The notes under the pieces were generated by a model. The model saw nothing but the letters and a program-made list of their open reading frames with translations. It searched no databases and was not told the origin of the DNA. Shown one piece after another: positions 27,547-37,429 of a stretch of 64,000 nucleotides of DNA. The DNA is taken from the NCBI GenBank assembly GCA_009377445.1, contig WHUA01000013.1:1-64000 (forward strand), read 5' to 3'. Every line of letters starts with the position of its first letter. Position 1 is the first letter of the stretch. The stretch is from Alphaproteobacteria bacterium. GTDB lineage: Bacteria; Pseudomonadota; Alphaproteobacteria; UBA8366. The position numbers and the translations under genes were made by a program.

Positions 27547-29604
27547 GTGAGCCGCTCGAATACCGCACCGATGCATTCACCGCCGCCCTATCCGTATCTT
27601 CTCTCCGCCATAGACGTGGGGCCGTTCTCGCTTCCCAATCGCGTGGTCATGGGCTCCATGCACACCGGGCTCGAGGCGTTGCCCGACGGCATGGAGCGGC
27701 TCGCCGCCTTCTACGGCGAGCGCGCCGACGCGGGCGTGCCGCTCATCGTCACGGGCGGTTTCGCACCGAACGAGGAAGGCAGGCTCAACGAGCATCCGGT
27801 GACGATGGCGAGCCGCGAGGACGCCTTGCGCCACCAAGTCATCACGCGTCGCGTTCACGGCGCGGGCGGCCGGATCGCGCTGCAGGTCCTGCACAGTGGG
27901 CGGTATGGCTATCACACAAAGTCGGTCGCGCCGTCGCCGCTGAAATCGCCGATCAACCGCGAGACGCCGCGCGCGATGACGGCCGCCGACATCGAGCGCA
28001 CGATCGGGGACTATGCGCGCTGCGCTTCGCTGGCCCGCGAGGCGGGATACGATGGCGTCGAGATCATGGGCTCGGAAGGCTACCTGATCGCGGAGTTCCT
28101 GGCGCCGCGCACCAACCGGCGCGGCGACGAATGGGGCGGCGCGCTGGAGAACCGGCTGCGGTTTCCGGCCGAGGTCGTGCGGCGCGTGCGGCAGCGTCTC
28201 GGGGACGACTTCCTCATCCTGTTCCGCATCTCGGCGCTCGACCTTGTCGAGGGCGGGTTGTCGGGCGCGGAGACGGCCACGCTGGCGCGTGCCGTGGAAG
28301 GCGCCGGCGCAAACATCCTGACCAGCGGCTTCGGCTGGCACGAGGCGCGCGTCCCGACGATCGCGCAGATGGTGCCGCGCGCCGGGTTCGCCTGGGCCAC
28401 GGCGAGGATCGCCGGAGCGGTCTCGATTCCCGTCGCCGCCAGCAACCGCATCAACACGCCGGAGACGGCGGAGGCGATGATCGAAAGCGGGGCTGCTTCG
28501 CTCGTCATGCTGGCGCGGCCGTTCCTGTCGGATGCGGCTTTCGTCGCCAAGGCGTCGCGCGGCGACCGCAAGGCGATCAACATCTGCATCGCCTGCAACC
28601 AAGCCTGTCTCGATCACTACTTCGTCGGCAAGCCGTCGACCTGCATGGTGAACCCGCGGGCCTGCAACGAAACCCTGCTGCGCCCGCAGCCCGCGGCGCG
28701 GCCGAAGCGGATCGCCGTCGTCGGCGGCGGGCCGGGCGGGCTCTCCTGCGCGGCCGCGGCGGCGGAGCGCGGCCACGCCGTGACGCTGTTCGAGCGCGAA
28801 GGGCAGCTCGGCGGGCAGTTCAATCTCGCCAAGGTCGTTCCGGGCAAGCAGGAGTTCGCCGAGACGATCGCCCACTACGCCGACCGAATAATGCGCGCCG
28901 GCGTCGAGGTTCGCCTGGGCTGCGCCGCGACCGCCGAAGAGCTGTCGGCCGGAGGCTTCGGCGACATCGTGCTCGCCACCGGCGTGACGCCGCGCCGTCC
29001 GGCGATCGACGGCATCGGCCACGCCTGCGTCGCCAGCTATGCCGACGTGCTGACCGGAAGGGTGGAGCCGGGCCGCCGCGTGGCGATCATCGGTGCGGGC
29101 GGAATCGGCTTCGACGTCGCGCTCTACCTCGCCGAGCGCGGCGGGCATTCGCACAGGGATCCCGAAGCCTTCGCCGCCTACTGGGGCATCGACCGGGAAC
29201 GGCTGAGCGCGGGCGCGCTCGGGCCAGCGGACGAGGAAACGCCGAACGGCTGCAGCATCGTCATGTTGCAGCGCCGGGCGGGGCGGTTCGGCGATACGCT
29301 CGGCCGTTCGACCGGCTGGATCCATCGCCTCGTGCTCGGCCGGCACGGCGTCGAGACGGTCGGCGGCGCAACATACCGGCGCATCGACGATGCGGGGCTG
29401 CATATAACCGCCGCGGGCGAGGAGCGCTGCATCCCCGCCGATACCGTGATCGTCTGCGCCGGGCAGGAGCCGTTGGCCGGCCTCGCGAAGGCGCTGCAGG
29501 ATGCCGGCCCGGCGGTCCATCTGATCGGCGGCGCGCGCGAGGCGGCGGAGTTGGACGCGGTGCGCGCGTTCGACGAAGGCTACCGGCTCGCGCTGGCGCT
29601 CTAG
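27547..29604 (+). CDS. fadH: NADPH-dependent 2,4-dienoyl-CoA reductase (old yellow enzyme plus FAD/NAD domain)
   Basis: N-terminal OYE barrel, C28.. CIACNQACLDHYFVGKPSTCMVNPRAC Fe-S motif, RSTGWIHRLVLGRHGVETVGGATYRRIDDAGLHI FadH C-terminus. Confidence 0.85.
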   Translation: MSRSNTAPMHSPPPYPYLLSAIDVGPFSLPNRVVMGSMHTGLEALPDGMERLAAFYGERADAGVPLIVTGGFAPNEEGRLNEHPVTMASREDALRHQVITRRVHGAGGRIALQVLHSGRYGYHTKSVAPSPLKSPINRETPRAMTAADIERTIGDYARCASLAREAGYDGVEIMGSEGYLIAEFLAPRTNRRGDEWGGALENRLRFPAEVVRRVRQRLGDDFLILFRISALDLVEGGLSGAETATLARAVEGAGANILTSGFGWHEARVPTIAQMVPRAGFAWATARIAGAVSIPVAASNRINTPETAEAMIESGAASLVMLARPFLSDAAFVAKASRGDRKAINICIACNQACLDHYFVGKPSTCMVNPRACNETLLRPQPAARPKRIAVVGGGPGGLSCAAAAAERGHAVTLFEREGQLGGQFNLAKVVPGKQEFAETIAHYADRIMRAGVEVRLGCAATAEELSAGGFGDIVLATGVTPRRPAIDGIGHACVASYADVLTGRVEPGRRVAIIGAGGIGFDVALYLAERGGHSHRDPEAFAAYWGIDRERLSAGALGPADEETPNGCSIVMLQRRAGRFGDTLGRSTGWIHRLVLGRHGVETVGGATYRRIDDAGLHITAAGEERCIPADTVIVCAGQEPLAGLAKALQDAGPAVHLIGGAREAAELDAVRAFDEGYRLALAL

Positions 29605-29605
29605 G

Positions 29606-30379
29606 TCACGCGATGCAGACGCCTCCGTCGACCACCAGCGTCTGGCCGGTGATGAAGGAGCCGGCCTTCGTCGCCAGCATCACGGCGGCGCCGGCAATCT
29701 CGTCCGGCTCGCCGATCCGGCGCAGCGGCGTGGTCGCGGTGCGGCGCTTCAGGTTGTCTTCGTCCTCCCACAGCGCGCGCGCGAAGTCGGTGCGGACGAG
29801 GCCGGGCGCGATGGCGTTCGCGCGGATGTTGTAGGGACCGTACTCGGCCGCAAGATTGCGGGCGAGCTGCATGTCCGCCGCCTTGGAGATGCCATAGGCG
29901 CCGAGTGTCGTGCTGCCGCGCAGCCCGCCGATTGAAGAGATGATGACGATCGAGCCGCTGCGGCGCTCGACCATCTGCGGCAGCACCATGTGGCAGAGCC
30001 AGAAATTGCTGCGGATGTTACTTTCCATGATGCGGTCGAAGGCGCTGTCGGGAATGTCCTTCGACGGACCGAAATACGGATTGACCGCCGCGTTGCAGAC
30101 CAGCACGTCGATCTTGCCGAAGGCAGCGGTCGCCTTGTCGGTCAGCGCTTGAAGCTGCTCCTTGTGGCCGATGTGGCAGGCGATCGGGATCGCCTTGTTG
30201 CCCTTCTTCGCCCAATCGCGGTTGATCTCGCCGGCGACTGCGGCGCACTGGTCTTCCTTGCGTGACGATACCACCACGTTTGCGCCCTGCTCGGCCATGC
30301 GCTGGGCGATGGCTTTGCCGATCCCCTTGGTCGATCCGGTGATGACGGCGGTCATGCCGTCCATGTCGAATAGGCTCAT
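29606..30379 (-). CDS. SDR family oxidoreductase
   Basis: MSLFDMDGMTAVITGSTKGIGKAIAQRMAEQGANVVVSSRK...LVCNAAVNPYFG...YGISKAADMQLARNLAAEYGPYNIRANAIAPG. Confidence 0.95.
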   Translation of the reverse strand: MSLFDMDGMTAVITGSTKGIGKAIAQRMAEQGANVVVSSRKEDQCAAVAGEINRDWAKKGNKAIPIACHIGHKEQLQALTDKATAAFGKIDVLVCNAAVNPYFGPSKDIPDSAFDRIMESNIRSNFWLCHMVLPQMVERRSGSIVIISSIGGLRGSTTLGAYGISKAADMQLARNLAAEYGPYNIRANAIAPGLVRTDFARALWEDEDNLKRRTATTPLRRIGEPDEIAGAAVMLATKAGSFITGQTLVVDGGVCIA

Positions 30380-30435
30380 CGGCTTCTCCCTGACCTTGAT
30401 TGTGCTTGCGGCGCCGCTCGCGCGCTTCCCGATTT

Positions 30436-31059
30436 CTATTGCCCTTCCGGCCGCGGGCGCAAGCCGATGCTCTGGACGACGGTCACCGCGGCGTCCGACG
30501 AAAGCGGCGAGCCGGGGGGATTGCAGTAGTAGCCCGACAAGGTGGCCGCGGCCGTTTGCTGCGGCGGCAGCCGATGCAGGAACAGGACGCAGACGGCGGT
30601 GCCGAGGCTGGCGCGCCACCACGACACCGGTCCGAATGCCGCTTGCGCCGAGCCCGGCTCGGTGAAGGCCGGCCGCTTGTCCTGCAATGCCGTCCAGCTC
30701 GGGATGATTGCGTTCGGCCCGTCCGGGTCGGTGAGCGGCGGGCCGGGCGAGGCTTCGCTGAGGCGGACGCCCGCGCTGGGCGCGCCGGAGTCGCCGCCCC
30801 ACTGGGCGGTTTCTTCGACGTAGCGGCCGTCGGCGCTGCGGAACCGCGCGTGCCGGGCTTCGCCCGGAAGGCCGGCCAGGTTGAGCGTGAGCCGCGCGGC
30901 GCCGGCGGGCAGTATCGACCAGGAGCCTTCCGGGCCAGACGGCGCCGGCGCCTGGCACGCCGACAGCGCGGCCATGGCTGCGGCGAGCAGGGCATTGCGC
31001 AGCGAGCCGCTGGAATCGGCGGAAAATCGCCGGTTGAGAAAATCGATCACGCCCGTCAT
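30436..31059 (-). CDS. Putative lipoprotein of unknown function
   Basis: Single long ORF with lipobox-like ALSAC near N-terminus; no recognised family. Confidence 0.55.
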   Translation of the reverse strand: MTGVIDFLNRRFSADSSGSLRNALLAAAMAALSACQAPAPSGPEGSWSILPAGAARLTLNLAGLPGEARHARFRSADGRYVEETAQWGGDSGAPSAGVRLSEASPGPPLTDPDGPNAIIPSWTALQDKRPAFTEPGSAQAAFGPVSWWRASLGTAVCVLFLHRLPPQQTAAATLSGYYCNPPGSPLSSDAAVTVVQSIGLRPRPEGQ

Positions 31060-31297
31060 GCTGCACGAAATCTGGTATGCCTGCTTCTGTTTCTTGCCGG
31101 ATGTTGTTCCGCGGAATACAGTCCACCCCCAGGAGAAGGTCGTAACACGCCACGAGGGGGGATGCCATGGCGCGCGTTTGCGAGAGTACCGGCGGCCGGT
31201 CAGGCCTTGTCATGACGTCTGGCTCCGCCCCGCCGCCGCCGGCATACTTGGAGGCAGGAGCGGGACGCTTGGCTGGAAATATGCGGAGCTGAACATC

Positions 31298-32170
31298 ATG
31301 TCGAACGCTCATATCGTCGTCGTCGGCAATCAGAAGGGCGGGTCTGGCAAGTCGACGACCTCGATGCACCTCGTCGTCAGCCTGCTGAATACCGGCTATT
31401 CGGTGGGAAGCATCGACCTCGACGACCCGCAGGCGACGCTGACGCGCTATCTGGAGAACCGGCGCACTTTCATGGAGTCGACCGGGATCGAGATGGCGAT
31501 GCCGGAGCATCACATGATGGGCCGGAGCTTCTACGAGAATCCGACGCTGGCGCGCAGCGACGAGGAGACGCGGCTGGACGCCTGCGTCAGCGGCCTTGCC
31601 GCCGTGCATGATTTCGTCGTCATCGATACGCCGGGCAGCGACAGCAACCTGTCCCGAATCGGCCACAGCTATGCGGACACGCTGATCACGCCGCTGAACG
31701 ACAGCTTCATCGATCTCGACCTGCTGGCGAAGGTCCATCCCGAGACCTACAAGGTGCTGCGGCCCAGCAGCTACGCGGAGATGGTCTGGGAGCAGCGCAA
31801 GGCGCGGGCGATCCGCGACGGCGGAAAGATCGACTGGATCGTGATGCGCAACCGCCTCGCCTCCATCGGGTCGCGCAATACCCAGGCCATGGAGGACGTG
31901 CTCGCGGCCCTGGCGAAGCGAATCGGCTTCCGCCTTGCGCCGGGATTCGGCGAGCGGGTGATCTTCCGCGAGCTGTTCCTGAAGGGGCTGACGCTGCTCG
32001 ACCTGCGCAGCGCGGACGCCAACATGCGGCTCAACATGTCCCACGTCGCCGCGCGCCAGGAGGTGAGGGCGCTGCTGACGGCGATCGGCCTGACGCCCGC
32101 GATCGAGGTGCGGCCGAACGGCTCGGTCTACGAGCCGCAGGATAACGGAATGGAGACACTTTCGATCTAG
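31298..32170 (+). CDS. mipZ: Division-plane positioning ATPase MipZ (ParA/MinD family)
   Basis: MSNAHIVVVGNQKGGSGKSTTSMHLVVSLLNTGYSVGSIDLDDPQATLTRYLENR. Confidence 0.93.
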   Translation: MSNAHIVVVGNQKGGSGKSTTSMHLVVSLLNTGYSVGSIDLDDPQATLTRYLENRRTFMESTGIEMAMPEHHMMGRSFYENPTLARSDEETRLDACVSGLAAVHDFVVIDTPGSDSNLSRIGHSYADTLITPLNDSFIDLDLLAKVHPETYKVLRPSSYAEMVWEQRKARAIRDGGKIDWIVMRNRLASIGSRNTQAMEDVLAALAKRIGFRLAPGFGERVIFRELFLKGLTLLDLRSADANMRLNMSHVAARQEVRALLTAIGLTPAIEVRPNGSVYEPQDNGMETLSI

Positions 32171-32194
32171 GCCGCCATCCCTATATCCTGTGGT

Positions 32195-32899
32195 ATGGGG
32201 AAACTTCCCGATAAGTCGCCGGACGCCGACGTTACGGACTTTCTCAGCAAGGTCGCCGCCACGGCGAATCCGAAGGCGGCCGGGCGGAAAGGCCGTCTCG
32301 TCTTCGCCCTGGATGCGACCGCCAGCCGCGAGCCGACCTGGGACCGCGCCTGCCACATCCAGGCGGAGATGTTCTCGGAAACGGCCGCGCTCGGCGGCCT
32401 TGAGGTGCAGCTTCTCTATTATCGCGGGTTCGGCGAATGCCGGGCCAGCCGCTGGGCCGCGGATGCGCCCGAGCTGCTGCGCCTGATGACCGGCGTGCGC
32501 TGCCTCGGCGGACAGACGCAGATCCGCAAGGTGCTGACCCATGCGATCCGCGAGTCCGCCAAGGGCAAGGTCGACGCCCTGGTCTTCGTCGGCGATGCGA
32601 TGGAGGAGGATATCGACCGCCTCTGTCACCTCGCGGGCGAGCTCGGCCTGCTGGGGGCGCCGGTATTCCTGTTCCACGAAGGCGGCGATCCGATCGTCCG
32701 TCGGGCATTCGAGCAGATCGCCCGGCTGTCCGGCGGCGCCTATTGCCCCTTCGATTCCGCGAGCGCGCAGCAGCTTCGCGACCTGTTGTCGGCCGTGGCG
32801 GTGTATGCCGCGGGCGGCCGCCAGGCCCTGCTCGACTTCGAAGGCAGGCGCGGCGGCGGCCGGCTGCGCCTGACGCATCAGCTCGACCGCAAGAAATAG
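32195..32899 (+). CDS. VWA-like domain protein, function unknown
   Basis: GRLVFALDATASREPTWDRACHIQAEMF... MIDAS-like DATAS; between mipZ and a J-domain gene. Confidence 0.7.
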   Translation: MGKLPDKSPDADVTDFLSKVAATANPKAAGRKGRLVFALDATASREPTWDRACHIQAEMFSETAALGGLEVQLLYYRGFGECRASRWAADAPELLRLMTGVRCLGGQTQIRKVLTHAIRESAKGKVDALVFVGDAMEEDIDRLCHLAGELGLLGAPVFLFHEGGDPIVRRAFEQIARLSGGAYCPFDSASAQQLRDLLSAVAVYAAGGRQALLDFEGRRGGGRLRLTHQLDRKK

Positions 32900-32905
32900 G
32901 CGCCC

Positions 32906-33622
32906 ATGGTCCGCGTCTTCATGGTGGTCCTTGCCCTGGCCGGCGCCGGGCTGCTCCTGCACTGGTTTCTCCGCGCCGAACCGCGCCAGATCCTGCGCGC
33001 GCTGCGCTGGGGCGCGCTCGCCCTCGGCGTCATCGTCGCCATCGTCCTGCTGGCGACCCGCCAGTTTCAGTTTCTCTATGGGCTGGCGATCTTCCTGGTG
33101 CCCTGGATCATCCGGGCGCGGGCGCTCAGGAACCGGATGAAATCGGCACGGGGCCCCACCGTGGGACAGGCGTCCGAGGTGCGCACGCGCTTCGTCGTGA
33201 TGCAGCTCGACCACGACAGCGGCGACATGGACGGCGCGGTCCAGGAAGGTCCGTTCGCGGGAAAGCGCCTGTCGCAGCTCTCGCTGGACGAGGTGGCCGC
33301 GCTCTACCGCGCGGCCCTCGCCGCCGACCAGGCGTCGGCCCAGGTGCTGCAGGCCTATCTCGAGCGGATGCACGGGGAAGCCTGGCGCGCCCGGCCGGAC
33401 GAGGGGGCGGAAAAGGCGGCCGGTGCGGGCAAGGCGGCCGGCGGGCCGATCAGCGCCGGCGACGCGCGCGCCATCCTGGGCGTCGGCCCCGACGCCACGC
33501 AGGATGAAATAAAACAGGCTCACCGCCGTCTAATGAAGCAGTTCCACCCCGATCACGGCGGCTCCGACTACCTGGCCGCGCGGATCAATGAAGCTAAAGA
33601 GGTACTACTTGGTGACCGGTAA
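32906..33622 (+). CDS. Membrane-anchored J-domain protein (Tim14/Pam18-like topology)
   Basis: N-terminal TM segments; C-terminal ARAILGVGPDATQDEIKQAHRRLMKQFHPDHGGSDYLAARINEAKEVLL with HPD. Confidence 0.87.
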   Translation: MVRVFMVVLALAGAGLLLHWFLRAEPRQILRALRWGALALGVIVAIVLLATRQFQFLYGLAIFLVPWIIRARALRNRMKSARGPTVGQASEVRTRFVVMQLDHDSGDMDGAVQEGPFAGKRLSQLSLDEVAALYRAALAADQASAQVLQAYLERMHGEAWRARPDEGAEKAAGAGKAAGGPISAGDARAILGVGPDATQDEIKQAHRRLMKQFHPDHGGSDYLAARINEAKEVLLGDR

Positions 33623-33709
33623 GCCACTATCTGTTACGGTTGCGCCCCCTCTGGCCGTATGGCACATAGGCCGAGGTGTGTTGAAGCGCGGATCAGCCAA
33701 ATTCCTTCG

Positions 33710-34588
33710 ATGACTCAACGTGTAAGAAAAGCCATTTTCCCTGTGGGCGGGCTCGGGACCCGGTTTCTGCCGGCCACGCGGGCGATGCCCAAGGAAATGC
33801 TTCCGGTTGTAGATAAGCCGTTAATACAATATGCGGTTGAAGAAGCGCGGGCATCCGGCATCGAGGAGCTCGTCTTCGTGACCGGCCGCGGCAAGCACGC
33901 CATCGAAGATCATTTCGACATTTCCTACGAGCTCGACCAGACCCTCGTCGAGCGCGGCAAGAGCGCCTTGCTGGACGAGACGAAAGCATGGCTGCCGACG
34001 CCGGGACAGATCGCCTATACCCGCCAGATGCAGCCGTTGGGCCTGGGCCATGCGGTCTGGTGCGCCCGCGAGTTTGTCGGCAACGAGCCTTTCGCCATCC
34101 TCCTCGCGGACGATTTGGTGATGTCAAAGACGCCATGCCTCCGCCAGCTCATCGACGTTCATGAGAAGACCGGCGGCAACGTCGTCGCGGTGATGGACGT
34201 GCCCAAAGAGCATACGAACCGATACGGCATCCTCGACCTAGAGAGCGACGACGGCCGGCTGGCCTCGATCAAGGGGCTGGTGGAAAAGCCGGCGCCGGAA
34301 AAAGCGCCCTCGACCCTCTCGATCATCGGCCGCTACGTGCTGCTGCCCGAGGTATTCGGGCAGCTCGACCGGCAGGAGAAGGGCGCCGGCGGCGAAATCC
34401 AGTTGACCGACGCGATGGCGAAACTGATCGGCAAGGCCCCGTTTCACGGGCTTCGCTTCGAAGGGCGGCGGTTCGACTGCGGCGACAAAGTGGGCTTTCT
34501 CGAAGCCAATATCGCCTTCGCGCTGGATCGCGACGACCTCGGGGAGGCCGTACGGGACGTGCTTGCGCAATACGCACGGCCGCGCTGA
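33710..34588 (+). CDS. galU: UTP-glucose-1-phosphate uridylyltransferase
   Basis: VRKAIFPVGGLGTRFLPATRAMPKEMLPVVDKPLIQYAVEEA. Confidence 0.97.
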   Translation: MTQRVRKAIFPVGGLGTRFLPATRAMPKEMLPVVDKPLIQYAVEEARASGIEELVFVTGRGKHAIEDHFDISYELDQTLVERGKSALLDETKAWLPTPGQIAYTRQMQPLGLGHAVWCAREFVGNEPFAILLADDLVMSKTPCLRQLIDVHEKTGGNVVAVMDVPKEHTNRYGILDLESDDGRLASIKGLVEKPAPEKAPSTLSIIGRYVLLPEVFGQLDRQEKGAGGEIQLTDAMAKLIGKAPFHGLRFEGRRFDCGDKVGFLEANIAFALDRDDLGEAVRDVLAQYARPR

Positions 34589-34664
34589 CGCCCCTCCGGC
34601 CGTAGGTCCGGGGGGCGCCGCGAAAGGCTGCGGCCGGCGGCGTCTACAACAAGGATAAGCACAA

Positions 34665-35990
34665 ATGCGCATCGCGATGATCGGAACCGGATATGTCGGG
34701 CTTGTATCCGGGGCCTGCTTTTCTCAGTTCGGCATCGACGTCACCTGCGTCGACAAGGACGAGCGCAAAATCGCCAGCTTGAAACGCGGCGAAATTCCGA
34801 TCTACGAGCCGGGTTTGGAAGAGCTGGTCGACGCCAATGCGAAGGCGAACCGGCTTCACTTCACGACGAGCCTGGCCGAAGGCGTTGCCGGCGCCGATGC
34901 GGTATTCATCGCGGTCGGCACGCCGAGCCGCCGCGGCGACGGCCACGCCGATCTATCTTACGTTTACGCCGCGGCCAAGCAGATCGCCGAGGCGATCGAC
35001 GGCTATACGGTGATCGTCACCAAGTCGACGGTCCCGGTCGGCACCGGACGCGAAGTCGAGCGCATCGTCCGCGAGACGCTGCCGCACGCGGACTTCGACG
35101 TAGTATCCAATCCCGAGTTCCTGCGCGAAGGCTCGGCCATCGAAGACTTCATGCGCCCCGACCGCGTGATCATCGGGACGCTGAGCGAGCGGGCGCAAGA
35201 GGTGATGCGGGCGCTGTACCGTCCGCTGTCCCTGTTCGAGACGCCGATCCTCTTCACCAAGCGGGAAACGGCCGAGCTCGTGAAGTACGCCACCAACGCC
35301 TTTCTTGCGACGAAGATCACCTTCATCAACGAGATCGCCGATCTCTGCGAGCGGGTTGGAGCCGACGTGCACGACGTCGCCCGCGGCATCGGCCTCGACG
35401 GCCGCATCGGTCGCAAGTTCCTGCACCCGGGACCGGGCTACGGCGGGTCGTGCTTTCCGAAGGACACGCTCGCCCTGGTACGGACGGCGCAGGAGCATGG
35501 CGCGGAAATGCGCATCGTCGATTCCGTCGTCGTCGCGAATGCGGACCGCAAGAAGAAGATGGCCGACCGCGTGGTGGCGGCCTGCAACGGCGAGGTGAAG
35601 GGCAAGACCGTCGCCGTGCTGGGCACCACCTTCAAGCCCAACACCGACGACATGCGCGAAAGCCCGAGCCTCGACATCATTCCGGCGCTGCAGGCGCGTG
35701 GCGCGCGCATCAAGGCCTACGACCCGGCGGGCATGGAAGAGGCGAAGAAGCTTCTGTCGGGTGTCGAGTGGTGTGCGGATTCCTATGCCGCCATCGAGGG
35801 AAGCGACGCCATCGTGCTGGTTACCGAATGGAACGAGTTCCGTTCGCTCGATCTCGAACGGGTGAAGTCGCTGATGAAGCGCCCGGTGATGGTCGACCTG
35901 CGCAACGTCTACGACCCGGCTACCATGGTGGAGGCGGGCTTCACCTACAAATCGATCGGCCGGTCGGATCCGGCGCCGCTGAAGAGCTAG
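34665..35990 (+). CDS. ugd: UDP-glucose 6-dehydrogenase
   Basis: MRIAMIGTGYVGLVSGACFSQFG; HPGPGYGGSCFPKDTLALV active-site Cys. Confidence 0.97.
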   Translation: MRIAMIGTGYVGLVSGACFSQFGIDVTCVDKDERKIASLKRGEIPIYEPGLEELVDANAKANRLHFTTSLAEGVAGADAVFIAVGTPSRRGDGHADLSYVYAAAKQIAEAIDGYTVIVTKSTVPVGTGREVERIVRETLPHADFDVVSNPEFLREGSAIEDFMRPDRVIIGTLSERAQEVMRALYRPLSLFETPILFTKRETAELVKYATNAFLATKITFINEIADLCERVGADVHDVARGIGLDGRIGRKFLHPGPGYGGSCFPKDTLALVRTAQEHGAEMRIVDSVVVANADRKKKMADRVVAACNGEVKGKTVAVLGTTFKPNTDDMRESPSLDIIPALQARGARIKAYDPAGMEEAKKLLSGVEWCADSYAAIEGSDAIVLVTEWNEFRSLDLERVKSLMKRPVMVDLRNVYDPATMVEAGFTYKSIGRSDPAPLKS

Positions 35991-36008
35991 GAAGAAGGAG
36001 CGAGTCCG

Positions 36009-37409
36009 TTGACTGCGACCGGGCACAAATTCCATCCGACGATCCTGCGCGAATACGACATCCGGGGCGTCGTCGGCGAGACGCTGGACGCCAAGGATGC
36101 GCTGGCGCTCGGCCGCACCTTCGGCAGCGTGCTGTGCGACAGCGGCGGCTCGACGATCGCTGTCGGATACGACGGCCGCCTGAGCTCCCCGGAGCTGGTG
36201 GCAGCGCTGCACGAGGGGCTCCGCTCGACGGGCCTGTCGGTCGTGGACATCGGCATGGGGCCGACCCCGATGCTGTATTTCGCCGCGCGCGTGCTCGGCA
36301 CCGACGCCGGCATCATGGTGACCGGCTCGCACAATCCGTCCGAGTTCAACGGCTTCAAGATGGTCCTGTTCAACAAGGCATTCTGGGGTCCGGAGATTCA
36401 GAAGCTCGGCGTGCGCGCGGAGGCCGGCGACTGGCGCCGCGGCGCCGGCAGCGTCCGCAGCGAGGAAGTGCTCGACCGGTACGTCGCGCGCCTCGCCCAG
36501 GATTACCGCGCGGAACGCGGGCTGCGGGTTGCCTGGGACGCGGGCAATGGCGCGGCGGCGGTGGCGATGACGCGGCTGACCGCCATGATCCCCGGGACGC
36601 ACATCCTGCTCAACGAGACGGTGGACGGCACGTTCCCGGCGCACCATCCCGACCCGACGGTCGAAAAGAACCTTGCCCAGCTCCGCGAGGCGGTCGCCCG
36701 CGAGAAGTGCGATCTCGGCGTCGCCTTCGACGGCGACGGCGACCGGATCGGCGTGGTCGACGGGAAGGGGCGTGTATTGTGGGGCGACCAGATCCTCGCC
36801 ATCCTGGCGCGCGACCTACTGGCGCGCGTTCCCGGCGCGACCGTGATCGCCGACGTGAAGGCGAGCGACGTCCTGTTCGAAGAGGTCGCGCGCCTCGGCG
36901 GCAAGCCGGTCATGAGCGCGACGGGCCATTCCATCATCAAGACCAAGATGGCCGAGCTCGGCGCGGCGCTGGCGGGCGAGATGAGCGGCCATATCTTCAT
37001 CGGCGACGGGTATTACGGATATGACGACGGGCTCTATGCCGCGGTGCGGCTGATCGACATCGTTGCGCGCTCCGGCAGCAGCATGTCGGCGCTGCGCGAT
37101 TCGCTTCCGAATGTGCTGAACACGCCCGAGATCCGGTTCGAAGTGCCGGAGGAGCGCAAGTTTGCGCTGGTCGACGACATCCGCAAGAAGCTGATCGCCC
37201 GATCGACCGCGAACGGCGCCGATATTTCCACGATCGACGGTGTCCGCGTCAAGACGGCGGACGGCTGGTGGCTGCTGCGCGCCTCGAACACGCAGAACGT
37301 GCTGGTGGTCCGCTGCGAATCGGCGACGGCCGATGGCCTCGAGCGGCTCAAGGCCACGGTCGCCGGTCATCTCCGCGAGAGCGGCGTCGCCGTTCCGGCC
37401 GACTTTTGA
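36009..37409 (+). CDS. Phosphomannomutase/phosphoglucomutase (AlgC/ManB type), TTG start
   Basis: HPTILREYDIRGVVGETL; GIMVTGSHNPSEFNGFKM phosphoserine loop; FDGDGDRIGVVD. Confidence 0.96.
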   Translation: MTATGHKFHPTILREYDIRGVVGETLDAKDALALGRTFGSVLCDSGGSTIAVGYDGRLSSPELVAALHEGLRSTGLSVVDIGMGPTPMLYFAARVLGTDAGIMVTGSHNPSEFNGFKMVLFNKAFWGPEIQKLGVRAEAGDWRRGAGSVRSEEVLDRYVARLAQDYRAERGLRVAWDAGNGAAAVAMTRLTAMIPGTHILLNETVDGTFPAHHPDPTVEKNLAQLREAVAREKCDLGVAFDGDGDRIGVVDGKGRVLWGDQILAILARDLLARVPGATVIADVKASDVLFEEVARLGGKPVMSATGHSIIKTKMAELGAALAGEMSGHIFIGDGYYGYDDGLYAAVRLIDIVARSGSSMSALRDSLPNVLNTPEIRFEVPEERKFALVDDIRKKLIARSTANGADISTIDGVRVKTADGWWLLRASNTQNVLVVRCESATADGLERLKATVAGHLRESGVAVPADF

Positions 37410-37429
37410 GAGGGCTTCCTGCCGACCGT

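Noticed and set aside
29606-33523. 1305-aa minus-strand ORF running through SDR, mipZ, VWA-like and J-domain genes
   Set aside because: Only its C-terminal part (SDR, 29606-30379) is real. The rest is antisense to well-supported plus-strand genes.
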